DNA of 64,000 nucleotides from NCBI RefSeq assembly GCF_014647035.1, contig NZ_BMOK01000004.1, forward strand, positions 230,406 through 294,405, read 5' to 3'. The DNA comes from Sporolactobacillus putidus. Lineage in GTDB: Bacteria; Bacillota; Bacilli; Bacillales; Sporolactobacillaceae. The notes under the pieces are model-generated. The model was not told the origin of the DNA, did no database searches, and worked only from the letters and a program-made list of their open reading frames with translations. How positions within the stretch are numbered: the stretch's first letter is position 1; every line of letters begins with the position of its first letter. This document shows, piece by piece, positions 30,985 through 39,478 of this stretch. The position numbers and the translations under genes are program-made.

Positions 30985-32760
30985 TTATATAGAAGCGATC
31001 GTATCTCTTCCGATCAAATGGAGCCGGCGGTAGAGTCCTTTTTCTGTCATCAGCCGTTCGTGCGGGCCCTGCTGAACGATCTGGCCTTTTTCAAGAACGA
31101 TGATATGATCCGCATTCTGTATCGTCGAGAGCCGGTGTGCGATGACAATCGTGGTGCGCCCCTCCATCAGATGATCGAGCGCCGCTTTCACCCGTGCTTC
31201 CGTTTCGGTGTCCAGTGCGGCCGTCGCTTCGTCCAGAAGCAGAATCGGCGCGTTTTTCAGAAGTGCGCGGGCAATAGCAACCCGCTGTTTTTGCCCGCCG
31301 GAGAGGAGCAGCCCGCGTTCGCCGATTTCTGTGTCGTAACCTTGCGGCAGTCCGCGGATAAAATCGTCCAGTGCGGCGATCCGCGCCGCCCTCACGAGAT
31401 CGGTTTCGGCCACATCCCGGCCGAGCCGCAGATTGTCGCGGATCGTCCCATTAAAGAGAAAGGTTTCCTGCGGGACCTGAGCGATGGATTCGCGAAGCCC
31501 GCTCAGGGACAGTGAAGCGATCGAGCGGCCGTTGATCCGGATGCTTCCCTGCTGCGGCGTGTAAAGCCGTGTGAGGAGAGCAAAAAGAGTCGATTTTCCT
31601 GCTCCGCTCAAACCGACAATCGCTGTTTTTTTGCCGGCCGGGATCCTCAGATTCAGATCGCTGAAGACGGGCTTATCCGGTTCGTAGCCGAATGTCAAAT
31701 GGCGGAATTCGATCGACCGTACCGGTTCACACGGATAATCCGCAGTCTGAAGGAGAGGGGGCACCTGGTTTTGCTCGACCGGAAGCCTGAGGATTTCCTG
31801 TACGCGCTCGACAGCCGTTGTCGCCTTTTGAAAATTAACCCAGTTGCCCGCCGCGCTGGTCAGGGGATAGACCAGATGCTCGACGAGTGTAATGAACGTC
31901 AGCAGCGCACCGACCGTCAGCGTCTTCTGTGAGACAAAATAAGCACCGAGGCACAGGCTGACGAGGAAAGTCAGAGCGCTCGCCGTCGCGCCGCCCGCGT
32001 AATAGAAACCGCGCAGCCTGGCGCTCTTCATTTCCAGATTGTACAAATCCTGATTCTGCTTCACATGGCGCCTGACGAGCAGACGTTCCATGACAAAAGA
32101 GCGGACAACGTGGAACCCTTGCAGCGTCTCATTGACCAGCTGCGTATTGTCGCCCGTCAGCCGGTTGACTTTGCGGCTGTTGCGGCGAAGCAGAAGGCCG
32201 AAGATCATGCTTCCCGCAATGGCGATCGGCGCGATACCCCAGCTGACCATGGAAAGGACCGGGCTGATCTGGAAAAGGTAGATAAAAACGGAAAGATAGA
32301 TCAGCGGAAGACGGATCACATCCACGAGCCGGGAGCCCAGCATGTTCTGAATGGCCGTGATGTCGTTGCCGAACCGCGACAGCAGATCCCCGGAGCGAAG
32401 CGAGTTCATCGTCCCCGTCCGCAGCAGCAGCATATGCTGATACAGCGCTTCTTTCAAATCGCGTGTCACGCCGTATACGGCGGCGGATTCGAAAAATGTA
32501 TCGAAAAAATTGACACTGATCGTGAGCACAAGAAGCCCGGCCCCGACCGGAATCAGCCAAGTCAGCTCGGACAGACGGCTCCCGACAGCGGCGTCCGTTA
32601 CTTTACCAAAGTAGGAGGCCGTGCCAAGAGTCAGCGCGAGGTCGACCAGCATGACCGCCGTCAGCCCTGCATAGGCCCGCCAGTGTTTTTTGATAAGCGG
32701 TCCAATCAGTTGGATGGTGTTTCCGACATGGCTTGTCCGCGCCCGTTTTTTTATGCTCAA
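30985..32760 (-). CDS. ABC transporter, fused permease and ATPase (peptide exporter-like)
   Basis: A 591-residue half-transporter with six transmembrane helices in residues about 30-300. The nucleotide-binding domain has Walker A GLSGAGKST near 383-391, signature LSGGQKQR near 487-494 and Walker B ILLLDEATAALD. No N-terminal C39 peptidase is present, so it does not cut leaders itself. In lasso clusters this is gene D, exporting the mature peptide and giving self-immunity. TTG 32760 follows GAGGAGG; upstream in-frame codons up to 32883 look non-coding. It lies downstream of the intact HprK-like gene. Confidence 0.9.
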   Translation of the reverse strand: MSIKKRARTSHVGNTIQLIGPLIKKHWRAYAGLTAVMLVDLALTLGTASYFGKVTDAAVGSRLSELTWLIPVGAGLLVLTISVNFFDTFFESAAVYGVTRDLKEALYQHMLLLRTGTMNSLRSGDLLSRFGNDITAIQNMLGSRLVDVIRLPLIYLSVFIYLFQISPVLSMVSWGIAPIAIAGSMIFGLLLRRNSRKVNRLTGDNTQLVNETLQGFHVVRSFVMERLLVRRHVKQNQDLYNLEMKSARLRGFYYAGGATASALTFLVSLCLGAYFVSQKTLTVGALLTFITLVEHLVYPLTSAAGNWVNFQKATTAVERVQEILRLPVEQNQVPPLLQTADYPCEPVRSIEFRHLTFGYEPDKPVFSDLNLRIPAGKKTAIVGLSGAGKSTLFALLTRLYTPQQGSIRINGRSIASLSLSGLRESIAQVPQETFLFNGTIRDNLRLGRDVAETDLVRAARIAALDDFIRGLPQGYDTEIGERGLLLSGGQKQRVAIARALLKNAPILLLDEATAALDTETEARVKAALDHLMEGRTTIVIAHRLSTIQNADHIIVLEKGQIVQQGPHERLMTEKGLYRRLHLIGRDTIASI

Positions 32761-32983
32761 CAGGATTAACCTCCTCGAAAATTTAAGCGGCAGCCGGTCG
32801 CCCGAGTCGTGGCGGACCGTATTGTGGGAAATATTGGTATCTGTCCTGTGATGCCGATGGTGCCATTTTAAAATGAAAGTCATTACACGATCATTACGTG
32901 AAGAAAATTTCAGACGAAAAAGGTTCCGCTGGTCGTCTGATTCATTTTTACCCGTTCCATCCGGACTTTGTACAACCCTGTCA

Positions 32984-33763
32984 TCAGGAGATCAGTTTCC
33001 AGAAGGCGCTGCTCTTCTGAAAATAGAGATCGTAGACGGGGACCTGTTCGATTAATTGTTTCAGAAGCGAGATGACCTTGGCCATTTCCTCAGGGCTGTT
33101 GGTCCAATAAAATACTTTATTCATCAGCTGCAGCAGACCCGCCGCTTTATCCAGCCGGTCCCGCCGGTTCTCGGGGAACTGGTGGAGGAGCTGAATACTC
33201 GCGAGCGGGCAGGGACTTCCGCCTGCCAGAGCGCTCACATCGCTTCGGAAGGGCGAGTTAAAAACAGTGACTCCATCCGGCGTAATTTTCAGAAGCGACG
33301 CCTCATCCGACAGAAGCGGGCGCGGGTATGAGAGCTGCGCGGCCGTCGATTTGCCCGCCCCGGACGTGCCGGAAAACATGTGGGCGGTGCCGCCGTCAAT
33401 CACGCAGGAAGAGTGGATCATCAGCCCCCAATTATGGAAAACGATAAAAGAACTGTACAGATTCATCAGTGCATGCTTCAGGGCGAGCCTGTCATAGACC
33501 TGAATGGTTGCCTGTTTAAAACCCGGATCGGATTCAATGCGATAATCCGGCCGGGTATAAACGACCGAATGCCCGGTTCTTTGCGTCTCCACATCAAAAC
33601 CGGCAAACGGCGCCCCGTAGCCGTCCTGAATGGTTACGGAAAGATCGGCGGGTTTTGAAAAAGAAACGAACCGGAAGTTCTCCTTGATTAACGCCCAGAG
33701 TCGGGCGGAATCGCAGGAGAATTGGATCGTGTGTTCATCAACTTCAGCTGTTTTTATGGTCAT
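32984..33763 (-). CDS. HPr-kinase-like protein of RiPP type, intact P-loop
   Basis: A 259-residue protein related to HPr kinase domains seen in lasso clusters (PadeK-like). The P-loop GTSGAGKST is at 132-140, followed by LSDEASLLKI and the FNSPFRSD-like loop. Such kinases phosphorylate a C-terminal serine of the precursor in paeninodin; here the substrate may be the small peptide encoded just upstream. GAGGAGC precedes the ATG. The length equals that of the degenerate paralogue at 35593-36372, with which it shares NLYSSFIVFHNWGL-type segments. Confidence 0.85.
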   Translation of the reverse strand: MTIKTAEVDEHTIQFSCDSARLWALIKENFRFVSFSKPADLSVTIQDGYGAPFAGFDVETQRTGHSVVYTRPDYRIESDPGFKQATIQVYDRLALKHALMNLYSSFIVFHNWGLMIHSSCVIDGGTAHMFSGTSGAGKSTAAQLSYPRPLLSDEASLLKITPDGVTVFNSPFRSDVSALAGGSPCPLASIQLLHQFPENRRDRLDKAAGLLQLMNKVFYWTNSPEEMAKVISLLKQLIEQVPVYDLYFQKSSAFWKLIS

Positions 33764-33802
33764 GGTTTAAGCTCCTCGGAAATCAGTTATAAGTGCGGCA
33801 AG

Positions 33803-33858
33803 AAAAAATACGGGAGAGCCAGAGTAAAAACCGAACGGTGTTTCTCTGTCTCCCCCGT
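33803..33858 (-). terminator. Terminator/attenuator between precursor and kinase genes
   Basis: On the minus strand ACGGGGGAGACAGAG pairs with CTCTGGCTCTCCCGT (about 14 of 15 pairs, one G:T) and is followed by ATTTTTTC. It starts 35 bases after the precursor stop. Such a site lets the short precursor mRNA exceed that of the downstream enzymes. Confidence 0.85.
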
Positions 33859-33892
33859 CAGAAACCATCATACGTTATGCTTTTGCAGCTGC

Positions 33893-34000
33893 TTATTCAG
33901 GTTTGCAAGGTTTGCTTACCTTTGTTTCAAAACGGATCGCCTGGTGGCTGAGTACGACCGGGCTCAAAACTTTCTTGGAATCGTTGTTTTCCTTTTTCAT
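33893..34000 (-). CDS. Candidate RiPP precursor peptide, 35 residues
   Basis: A small frame missed at usual length limits. It has an excellent GGAGGTG ribosome-binding site eight bases before its ATG and a terminator right after it. The peptide begins MKKENNDSKKVLSPVV and ends LSHQAIRFETKVSKPCKPE. The polar start plus hydrophobic VLSPVVL resembles a PqqD-bound leader; the part after SHQ would be core. It has one Cys, two Ser, a Thr and Glu residues. A lasso ring is not obvious because no suitable cyclase is encoded here. Its place between the PqqD/S24 genes and the kinase/exporter genes is the main support. Confidence 0.75.
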   Translation of the reverse strand: MKKENNDSKKVLSPVVLSHQAIRFETKVSKPCKPE

Positions 34001-34269
34001 CGATTTTCACCTCCAGTCAATAAATTTTTTCATCTCTATTGATGATATCTGGAAAATATCAACACGTTCACTATAATTGACAGCCCATTACACGAATGTT
34101 ACAAAAAGCGCCATAATCTATCGTTTTTACTGAAAAACCTTCCCGATGTGTTTGCAGGCGGCAGTTGAACAGAAGCATTCCGAAGTCACGGATCTGTAAA
34201 TTCTGCTGCACAGCACGTGTGTGCGTTTTTCCGGATTATGGGATCAATCGGGTTTGGCGTTTCTCATTG

Positions 34270-34312
34270 AAAAAAAGGAACGGGCAGCCTTCTAATCTGC
34301 CAGCCCGTTCCT
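34270..34312 (-). terminator. Terminator after the S24-type peptidase gene
   Basis: On the minus strand AGGAACGGGC pairs perfectly with GCCCGTTCCT, with an inner stem, followed by seven T residues. It closes the upstream half of the RiPP island, so the precursor gene probably has its own promoter in 34001-34260. Confidence 0.88.
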
Positions 34313-34332
34313 GCGTTTTCTATGACTATGAA

Positions 34333-35316
34333 TCATCTTTTTTTGAGCGTCATGGCCAGTCGGTTGCGGAGGACAAGGTACTTATTCACGCATTTCGACG
34401 TAAGGGGAAAATCGAGGACCAGCCGGCACCAGGTCCGGTGGAAAATATGAGAAAGCCGGAATTTGTGGCTGGCTGGCTCGATCTTCGTCATGATTCCGAT
34501 AATTTGCCCGGGATACACCGTGGGATCGGGTTTCAGATTGCTGTCTCCTTTTACAATATAGACGATCAGCCCGAACGCATCCCGCTGGGTACCTAGAAAA
34601 CGATGGGCGATCAGCACGCCCGACGGTGCCTGATAAAGCACGATGTCGCCCCGTTTGAGAAACCCGGCGTCCCGGGCGAGAAAGGTGCAGTTGTCACCCT
34701 CCCTGATATACGGGAACATGCTCTGGCCGCGAGAGGAGAGCAATACCCGTCCATAACGGTCGATCACCTGGCGGATAGCGAGACTGACTCTTTGGTCAAG
34801 GTCCTGTTCAGGCTGGTGTGTGCTTCCGGACATATCGCTGCAATAAAAATCGATGTGCTTCGCGTCTTCTTTCACGGTGCGAACAGTCTGTCGCTCATCC
34901 CAAGATGATCCGGGTACAGTCAAGGAATTCTGCCTCCTGACGCGGATGATCAGTTCGTCAATTTCCTGCTGAGGATCGCGTAGAATCTGATCGATCAGTG
35001 CTTGCTTCTGAGGGTCAGTCAGCTCGCCACCCCGGGGATTTCTGACTAGAGCGGGAAGCACGTCTGTATCCAAAACCGATCCATTGTTCAGAGTAGGGCC
35101 GGCCGCAGTTCTCTTTGGGGTAAAAACGGCGTCGCCAAAGCTTGGTCTGCCGTTGAACTCGGCATTTCTGCCAGCCGAAAGCTTCCCGCGTCTTCGATAG
35201 GAAGGTGGGCGGTACGCGGTCAGTTTGCGGCACCGGTCGGTTTGCCGCCCAATTTGGCGAACCCTTTCGACCGGAAGCGGACTTCCCCGGTGGATGCGCG
35301 TGCGTTCATCCGGCAT
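34333..35316 (-). CDS. S24/S26-type peptidase-like protein with unusual N-terminal half
   Basis: A 327-residue protein. The C-terminal part (about residues 175-275) is signal-peptidase-like: SSRGQSMFPYIREGD with Ser199, RGDIVLYQ, LIAHRFLG with His238 and VKGDSN. This Ser/His arrangement is like SipW-type enzymes; no clear catalytic Lys is seen. It might cut or bind the precursor. Residues 1-160 are Arg/Pro-rich then helical (TDPQKQALIDQILRDPQQEIDEL) and match nothing I know. The ATG at 35316 overlaps the PqqD gene's stop (ATGCCGGATGA), suggesting coupling. An internal ATG at 34833 would give only the peptidase domain. Confidence 0.65.
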   Translation of the reverse strand: MPDERTRIHRGSPLPVERVRQIGRQTDRCRKLTAYRPPSYRRRGKLSAGRNAEFNGRPSFGDAVFTPKRTAAGPTLNNGSVLDTDVLPALVRNPRGGELTDPQKQALIDQILRDPQQEIDELIIRVRRQNSLTVPGSSWDERQTVRTVKEDAKHIDFYCSDMSGSTHQPEQDLDQRVSLAIRQVIDRYGRVLLSSRGQSMFPYIREGDNCTFLARDAGFLKRGDIVLYQAPSGVLIAHRFLGTQRDAFGLIVYIVKGDSNLKPDPTVYPGQIIGIMTKIEPASHKFRLSHIFHRTWCRLVLDFPLTSKCVNKYLVLRNRLAMTLKKR

Positions 35317-35596
35317 GTTCAATGAGACCATAAGCCGCCATTTGGCTGAGAAACGCTTCGACATCCGCCTGAAGCCGGGCGAAATTCGTCTGTTGTCCGT
35401 CTGCCGCGTTATCCCCGCTGCCGAGCAGATTTTTCACGAGCGTGTCCGCACTCTGCCGCTTCTCCAGCAGAGCCCAGCATTTACCGCCGGCCCCGTTCAG
35501 ATTAGTAACTGTAAAATTATCGGAATTGACGATCATCAATTGATCGTCGATCTCGACGGTTTCACAATTATTTTTTCTTATATAATAAGTGTTCAT
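35306..35596 (-). CDS. PqqD-like RiPP recognition protein (lasso B1-like)
   Basis: A 96-residue PqqD-fold protein, the leader-binding element (RRE) of RiPP pathways. The fold is seen in IDDQLMIVNSDNFTVTNLNGAGGKCWALLE and in the C-terminal helices ADVEAFLSQMAAYGLIEHAG. It presents the precursor leader to partner enzymes. Its ATG overlaps the stop of the kinase-like gene (ATGA), and its end overlaps the peptidase start. Normal length. Confidence 0.88.
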   Translation of the reverse strand: MNTYYIRKNNCETVEIDDQLMIVNSDNFTVTNLNGAGGKCWALLEKRQSADTLVKNLLGSGDNAADGQQTNFARLQADVEAFLSQMAAYGLIEHAG

Positions 35597-36372
35597 GAAA
35601 TCAGTTCCTTCATTGTTTTATTTTTCTGAAAATAATCCGTGTAAACCGGGGTCGCATGCACGAACTGGCGCAGCATTGTGATGACTCGCTTCGTTTGTTC
35701 CGTGTTGTGCGGCCAGTAGAACACTGTGTCCAGAAGGCGCAGCAGGCTGTATGTACGGCCGATTTTCATCTGCTTATTCTGGAAAGCCTGCTGGATAAAA
35801 TGGACGCTGCCGATCGGGTTCGAACCGCAGCTATGCTTTGCCGCGGCTTCATGGCCGAACGGAGAGTCAAAGATGCGTATGCCTTCGGGCGAAATCTTGA
35901 TCAGCACGACTTCGTCCGGAAGGATCTGTGCCGGATTGTCCGACTCGGGAGAAACAGAGGGGGCGCTTTCCCCGCAAAGCAGATGAGCCAGGCCGTTGTT
36001 GACAACGTATTCTCCGTGCACCAGAAGCCCCCAGCTGTGGAAAACAATAAAAGAGCTGTAGAGATTGATGAAAGCCTGTTTCAGTGCAAGACCGTTATAA
36101 ACATATAAATTTGCCGAATGATAGTCCGGATCAATGTCGATTAGATAATCATCGCGTCGAAAAATAAGTTTACGCGACTCCTCGGTTATGCTAAAATCGG
36201 AAGTGACGAGGGGTGTCCCGTATCCGCCATGGATATGCACCACCATATCGACCGGCTGGTCCGGAACTTTCTTCAGCGATGAGAAGTGATTTGCAAAAAG
36301 GTTCATAAAGTTGGCTGAATCTGCCGTGACTTCAAAAGCGTGTTCGCCAATAGTCGTGTAGATTTTATGCAT
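35593..36372 (-). CDS. HPr-kinase-like paralogue with degenerate P-loop
   Basis: A 259-residue paralogue of the 32984-33763 kinase, with shared segments (GYGTPLV, NLYSSFIVFHSWGLLVH, DTVFYWPHN). Where the intact protein has GTSGAGKST, this one reads GESAPSVSPES (residues about 134-144), without Gly-Lys-Ser/Thr, so ATP-dependent phosphate transfer is unlikely. It may be a scaffold or leader/core binding partner. ATG 36372 follows AAGGAG with nine bases between. It is the first gene of the coupled set leading into the PqqD-like gene. Confidence 0.82.
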   Translation of the reverse strand: MHKIYTTIGEHAFEVTADSANFMNLFANHFSSLKKVPDQPVDMVVHIHGGYGTPLVTSDFSITEESRKLIFRRDDYLIDIDPDYHSANLYVYNGLALKQAFINLYSSFIVFHSWGLLVHGEYVVNNGLAHLLCGESAPSVSPESDNPAQILPDEVVLIKISPEGIRIFDSPFGHEAAAKHSCGSNPIGSVHFIQQAFQNKQMKIGRTYSLLRLLDTVFYWPHNTEQTKRVITMLRQFVHATPVYTDYFQKNKTMKELIS

Positions 36373-36534
36373 GCAACGATTCTCCTTGTCCTTGGATAAA
36401 ATCACGTCTAAAAAACCGGATCATCCTGATCGGCTGCTGTTTTCTCTCGCCCGTGCAGCACCACCTGCACCGGGTTCCATAGAACAGAGTCCCTGGTTTT
36501 TTTTACGCACACGAGACAATGAACTTGATTGAAT

Positions 36535-36663
36535 AACCAAATCAGCGAGCGGCTCGGAAATCGGTCCGCTGATTTGGTTGCTGCTACGGAAATAAAGATA
36601 GAATCATTTAATGCTGCGTCCGCGTTGGCGGATGTGCACAGGCACGCTTCGGCGTGTCTTTTT
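36535..36663 (+). ncRNA. Candidate structured small RNA
   Basis: Three hairpins in a row: a 13-bp perfect stem AACCAAATCAGCG / CGCTGATTTGGTT (36535-36579), a short GTCCGC / GCGGAT stem near 36620, and a UUCG-capped terminator (36641-36663). No protein gene lies on this strand within several hundred bases upstream, so the terminator needs a short transcript. No clear promoter is found. Confidence 0.35.
36641..36663 (+). terminator. UUCG-loop terminator in the 36-37 kb gap
   Basis: GGCACGC-TTCG-GCGTGTC (one G:T pair) followed by TTTTTC. Confidence 0.85.
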
Positions 36664-37628
36664 CATGGAAAAAATGAATCAGATGATAGCCAATCCTTTG
36701 AAGGCGGGCAATGCTTTTCCATAACGGGTGTGTCCGAAGTGCGAATGCCGAACGTGATGGAAGGCTGCGAAATAAGGATACAAAGGTGATAGAAAAGTGA
36801 TTTAAAGAGTTAAAACGATTTTAACGATCCACCTCTTTTCGGGCGACATCGGTTTTCCCCCGGTTCAGGGAGGTTTTCCTTCTTCTGACATCGCTTGCAT
36901 AATCAATAACCTTATCCTACATTTCACAGCGTTACACAATCGTTACAAATTTGCTTTTATGACATAAAAAATATTATTTTATGTGACAAAAGTCACTGAA
37001 AAATAACATTCAATGAAACCGCCGGCATTAATTTTTCCTTTAACATCGGGGATTTTGACGGGATCTCCGCTGGTGACGTTTACATGTACTCGGCAAAAAA
37101 GTATTGATAAAAAATTTTTGTCTGTAAATTAGGCATATAGGCCCGATAATGAACAAGAAACGGAGATGCTTTTTCCGGCAAAATCGACAGCCCATAAAGA
37201 AAGCAAAATCCGCGGAGCTTGATATAGACTGATGACGGCAGGCTTGTGTACGGTTTGAAAAAGCGGCGCAGGTTCTGAATAGAAGTAATTAACGCCTCAT
37301 TGATGAGAGAGGCATAAGCCGGGCCTGTAAAAAAATATAATACAGTTTCAGATGAATAGTTTTGCGCATTGGTTTGTCAATGTGATTCGTGCGGAGCGCT
37401 GTTGATTCAAAGACGGAAAAAATTTGATTTCGTTCTGTACAGGAGGAACGGACCCAGTCCTGTAAAAGATAAAGTCAGAAGCCTGACAAATCCCCGTTAT
37501 TAAAGCAAATATGAGTTACATAAAAGTAATTAAAACGTAACAATACGAAATATATGTCGAATAGGGGCGCATTAGACAAACTCTGTTACCTTCTTCCCAT
37601 ATCTTCCTCTTTTCTTTGGAAAATAATA
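36664..37628. other. Long intergenic region upstream of the exopolysaccharide genes
   Basis: About 960 bases with no convincing gene on either strand. It contains AT-rich stretches near 36930-37010 and 37100-37140 and a small GCCTC/GAGGC hairpin near 37290. Regulatory sites for the galU operon are likely, but none can be named. Confidence 0.4.
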
Positions 37629-37637
37629 TGCTATAAT
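37629..37637 (+). promoter_or_regulatory. Extended -10 promoter of exopolysaccharide block 1
   Basis: TGCTATAAT (TG plus perfect TATAAT) with a poor -35 region. About 85 bases around it match a region at 49577-49660 ahead of block 2. Confidence 0.65.
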
Positions 37638-37816
37638 TCTTATAGCTTATCAAGCTAAGAAGTCTGACGATTTATTGTTCTCTTAAATAGGAGAACAGAA
37701 AAATGAAAGAATCCGAATTAAATAGATCCGTCGCCAGAAAAAAAGCACTGTACGTGCGAATAGTTTATAGACAGCATGAAGGACTTGGAGCTTTTTGATC
37801 ATCAGGAGGGTTTTTT

Positions 37817-38698
37817 ATGAAAAAAGTCAGGAAAGCGGTCATTCCGGCCGCGGGTTTGGGGACGCGTTTTCTTCCTGCAACGAAGGCATTGCCTAAAGAA
37901 ATGCTGCCGATCGTCAACAAGCCGACGATTCAATACATCGTTGAGGAAGCAGTTGAAGCAGGCATCGAAGACATTATCATCGTTACCGGCAAAGGCAAGC
38001 GGGCGATCGAGGATCACTTCGATATTGCTTACGAACTGGAACAGAATTTGATTCATAAAAATAAATTGGATCTGCTTGAAAAAGTCCGTGAATCATCCAA
38101 AATCGATATTCACTATATCAGGCAAAAGTCTCCGCAGGGCCTTGGTCATGCTGTCTGGTGCGCCCGGAATTTCATCGGTGACGAACCGTTTGCAGTTCTT
38201 CTAGGTGACGATATTGTTCAGTCGGAGACGCCGTGCATTCAGCAGCTTGCCGAACAGTACGAACGCACCGGCTGCTCTGTGCTGGGCGTCAAAGAAGTGC
38301 CGGAAAAAGAGACGCACCGCTATGGGATCATCGACCCGAAATCCCAGGAAGGCCGCCTGTTCAATGTCAGCCGCTTTGTTGAGAAGCCTAAGAATAATCC
38401 GCCTTCCAATCTGGCGATCATCGGCCGCTATGTTCTGACTCCCGAGATCTTTGACTTTCTTGACAAACAGGAACTTGGCGCAGGCGGAGAGATTCAGCTG
38501 ACTGATGCGATCCAGAAGCTGAATGAACTGCAGGGCGTCTACGCCTACCAGTTTGAAGGCAAACGCTTTGATGTCGGTGAAACGCTCGGTTTTGTCCTGA
38601 CGAACATTGAAATGGCGCTGCAGGATGAAGATCTGCAGCAGGATGTGCTTAAGGGTATTGAACAAATTCTTCATGAAAATAAATTGCTGTTAAATTGA
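37817..38698 (+). CDS. galU: UTP-glucose-1-phosphate uridylyltransferase
   Basis: A 293-residue enzyme forming UDP-glucose from UTP and glucose-1-phosphate. The nucleotide-binding start is [31 protein letters not shown]. The family motifs [18 protein letters not shown] and [15 protein letters not shown] are present. AGGAGGG precedes the ATG. It opens the block 1 polysaccharide operon and supplies UDP-glucose, the substrate of Ugd at the end of the block and, through an epimerase not seen here, UDP-galactose for Glf. Confidence 0.97.
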   Translation: MKKVRKAVIPAAGLGTRFLPATKALPKEMLPIVNKPTIQYIVEEAVEAGIEDIIIVTGKGKRAIEDHFDIAYELEQNLIHKNKLDLLEKVRESSKIDIHYIRQKSPQGLGHAVWCARNFIGDEPFAVLLGDDIVQSETPCIQQLAEQYERTGCSVLGVKEVPEKETHRYGIIDPKSQEGRLFNVSRFVEKPKNNPPSNLAIIGRYVLTPEIFDFLDKQELGAGGEIQLTDAIQKLNELQGVYAYQFEGKRFDVGETLGFVLTNIEMALQDEDLQQDVLKGIEQILHENKLLLN

Positions 38699-38712
38699 TG
38701 GAGGAACAGACG

Positions 38713-39414
38713 ATGGCCTTATCAAAGTCGGAAATTGAAGCGCGTTACGTTGAACGGACGGGGCGCTCAGTGGTTGCATATAATCTGATGAATGACAGCG
38801 TGTTTTACTTGTTTTTCAAAAGAGCGTTTGATTTGGTCGCCGGAGTGGTCGGGCTAGTTTTAAGTTCACCATTGTTCCTGATCATCTCCTTATTTTATCT
38901 TTTCGGCAATCAGAAAGGCCCGGTTTTCTTCAGACAGAAGAGAATAGGCCAGCGCGGCCATGCGTTTTATATCTATAAATTCCGGTCCATGGTTGTCAAC
39001 GCTGAGGAAGAATTAAAATCCAACAAACTGCTTTACAGAAAGTATATTGAAAATAATTACAAGCTTGAGCCTTCTGAAGACCCTCGAATTACGGTAATTG
39101 GACGTTTTCTCCGGAAGACGAGTCTTGACGAACTGCCGCAGCTTATTAATGTTATTAAGGGCGAAATGAGTATCGTCGGGCCAAGACCTGTAGTGACCGA
39201 AGAACTAAAGGAATACGGGGATAATACAAAGCTGTTTCTGTCTGCAAAACCGGGATTAACCGGATACTGGCAGGTATGCGGGCGCAGCGATATTGAATAT
39301 CCTGAACGTGTCGATGTCGAGCTTTATTACATTCGCCACAAGTCTTTTAAATTTGATCTGAAAATTGTTTTTCAGACCATTTTGTCGGTGATTACCGGAA
39401 AAGGTGCATATTAA
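38713..39414 (+). CDS. Initiating sugar-phosphate transferase (undecaprenyl-phosphate)
   Basis: A 233-residue bacterial sugar transferase (PF02397). It places the first sugar phosphate on the lipid carrier at the inner face of the membrane. There is one hydrophobic segment ([23 protein letters not shown]), then [21 protein letters not shown] and [30 protein letters not shown] 38713 follows GGAGGA; the frame opens at a TTG overlapping the galU stop. It is coupled tightly to galU. A decayed copy lies at 49742. Confidence 0.93.
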   Translation: MALSKSEIEARYVERTGRSVVAYNLMNDSVFYLFFKRAFDLVAGVVGLVLSSPLFLIISLFYLFGNQKGPVFFRQKRIGQRGHAFYIYKFRSMVVNAEEELKSNKLLYRKYIENNYKLEPSEDPRITVIGRFLRKTSLDELPQLINVIKGEMSIVGPRPVVTEELKEYGDNTKLFLSAKPGLTGYWQVCGRSDIEYPERVDVELYYIRHKSFKFDLKIVFQTILSVITGKGAY

Positions 39415-39478
39415 GGATAAGTGGCAGGCAAGCGGCTGCCGGGATATTCAGCCTTCGTGTGAACAGGGAGTTTATAAG

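Noticed and set aside
33893..34000. Calling the small peptide a lasso peptide
   Set aside because: No cyclase or B2 gene is present and the position of a ring-forming Gly/Ala/Ser with Asp/Glu 7-9 residues later is not clear, so only a general RiPP precursor is claimed.
36529..36789. 86-codon plus-strand frame
   Set aside because: It starts at a TTG without a ribosome-binding site, crosses two hairpins and a terminator, and shows no family features.
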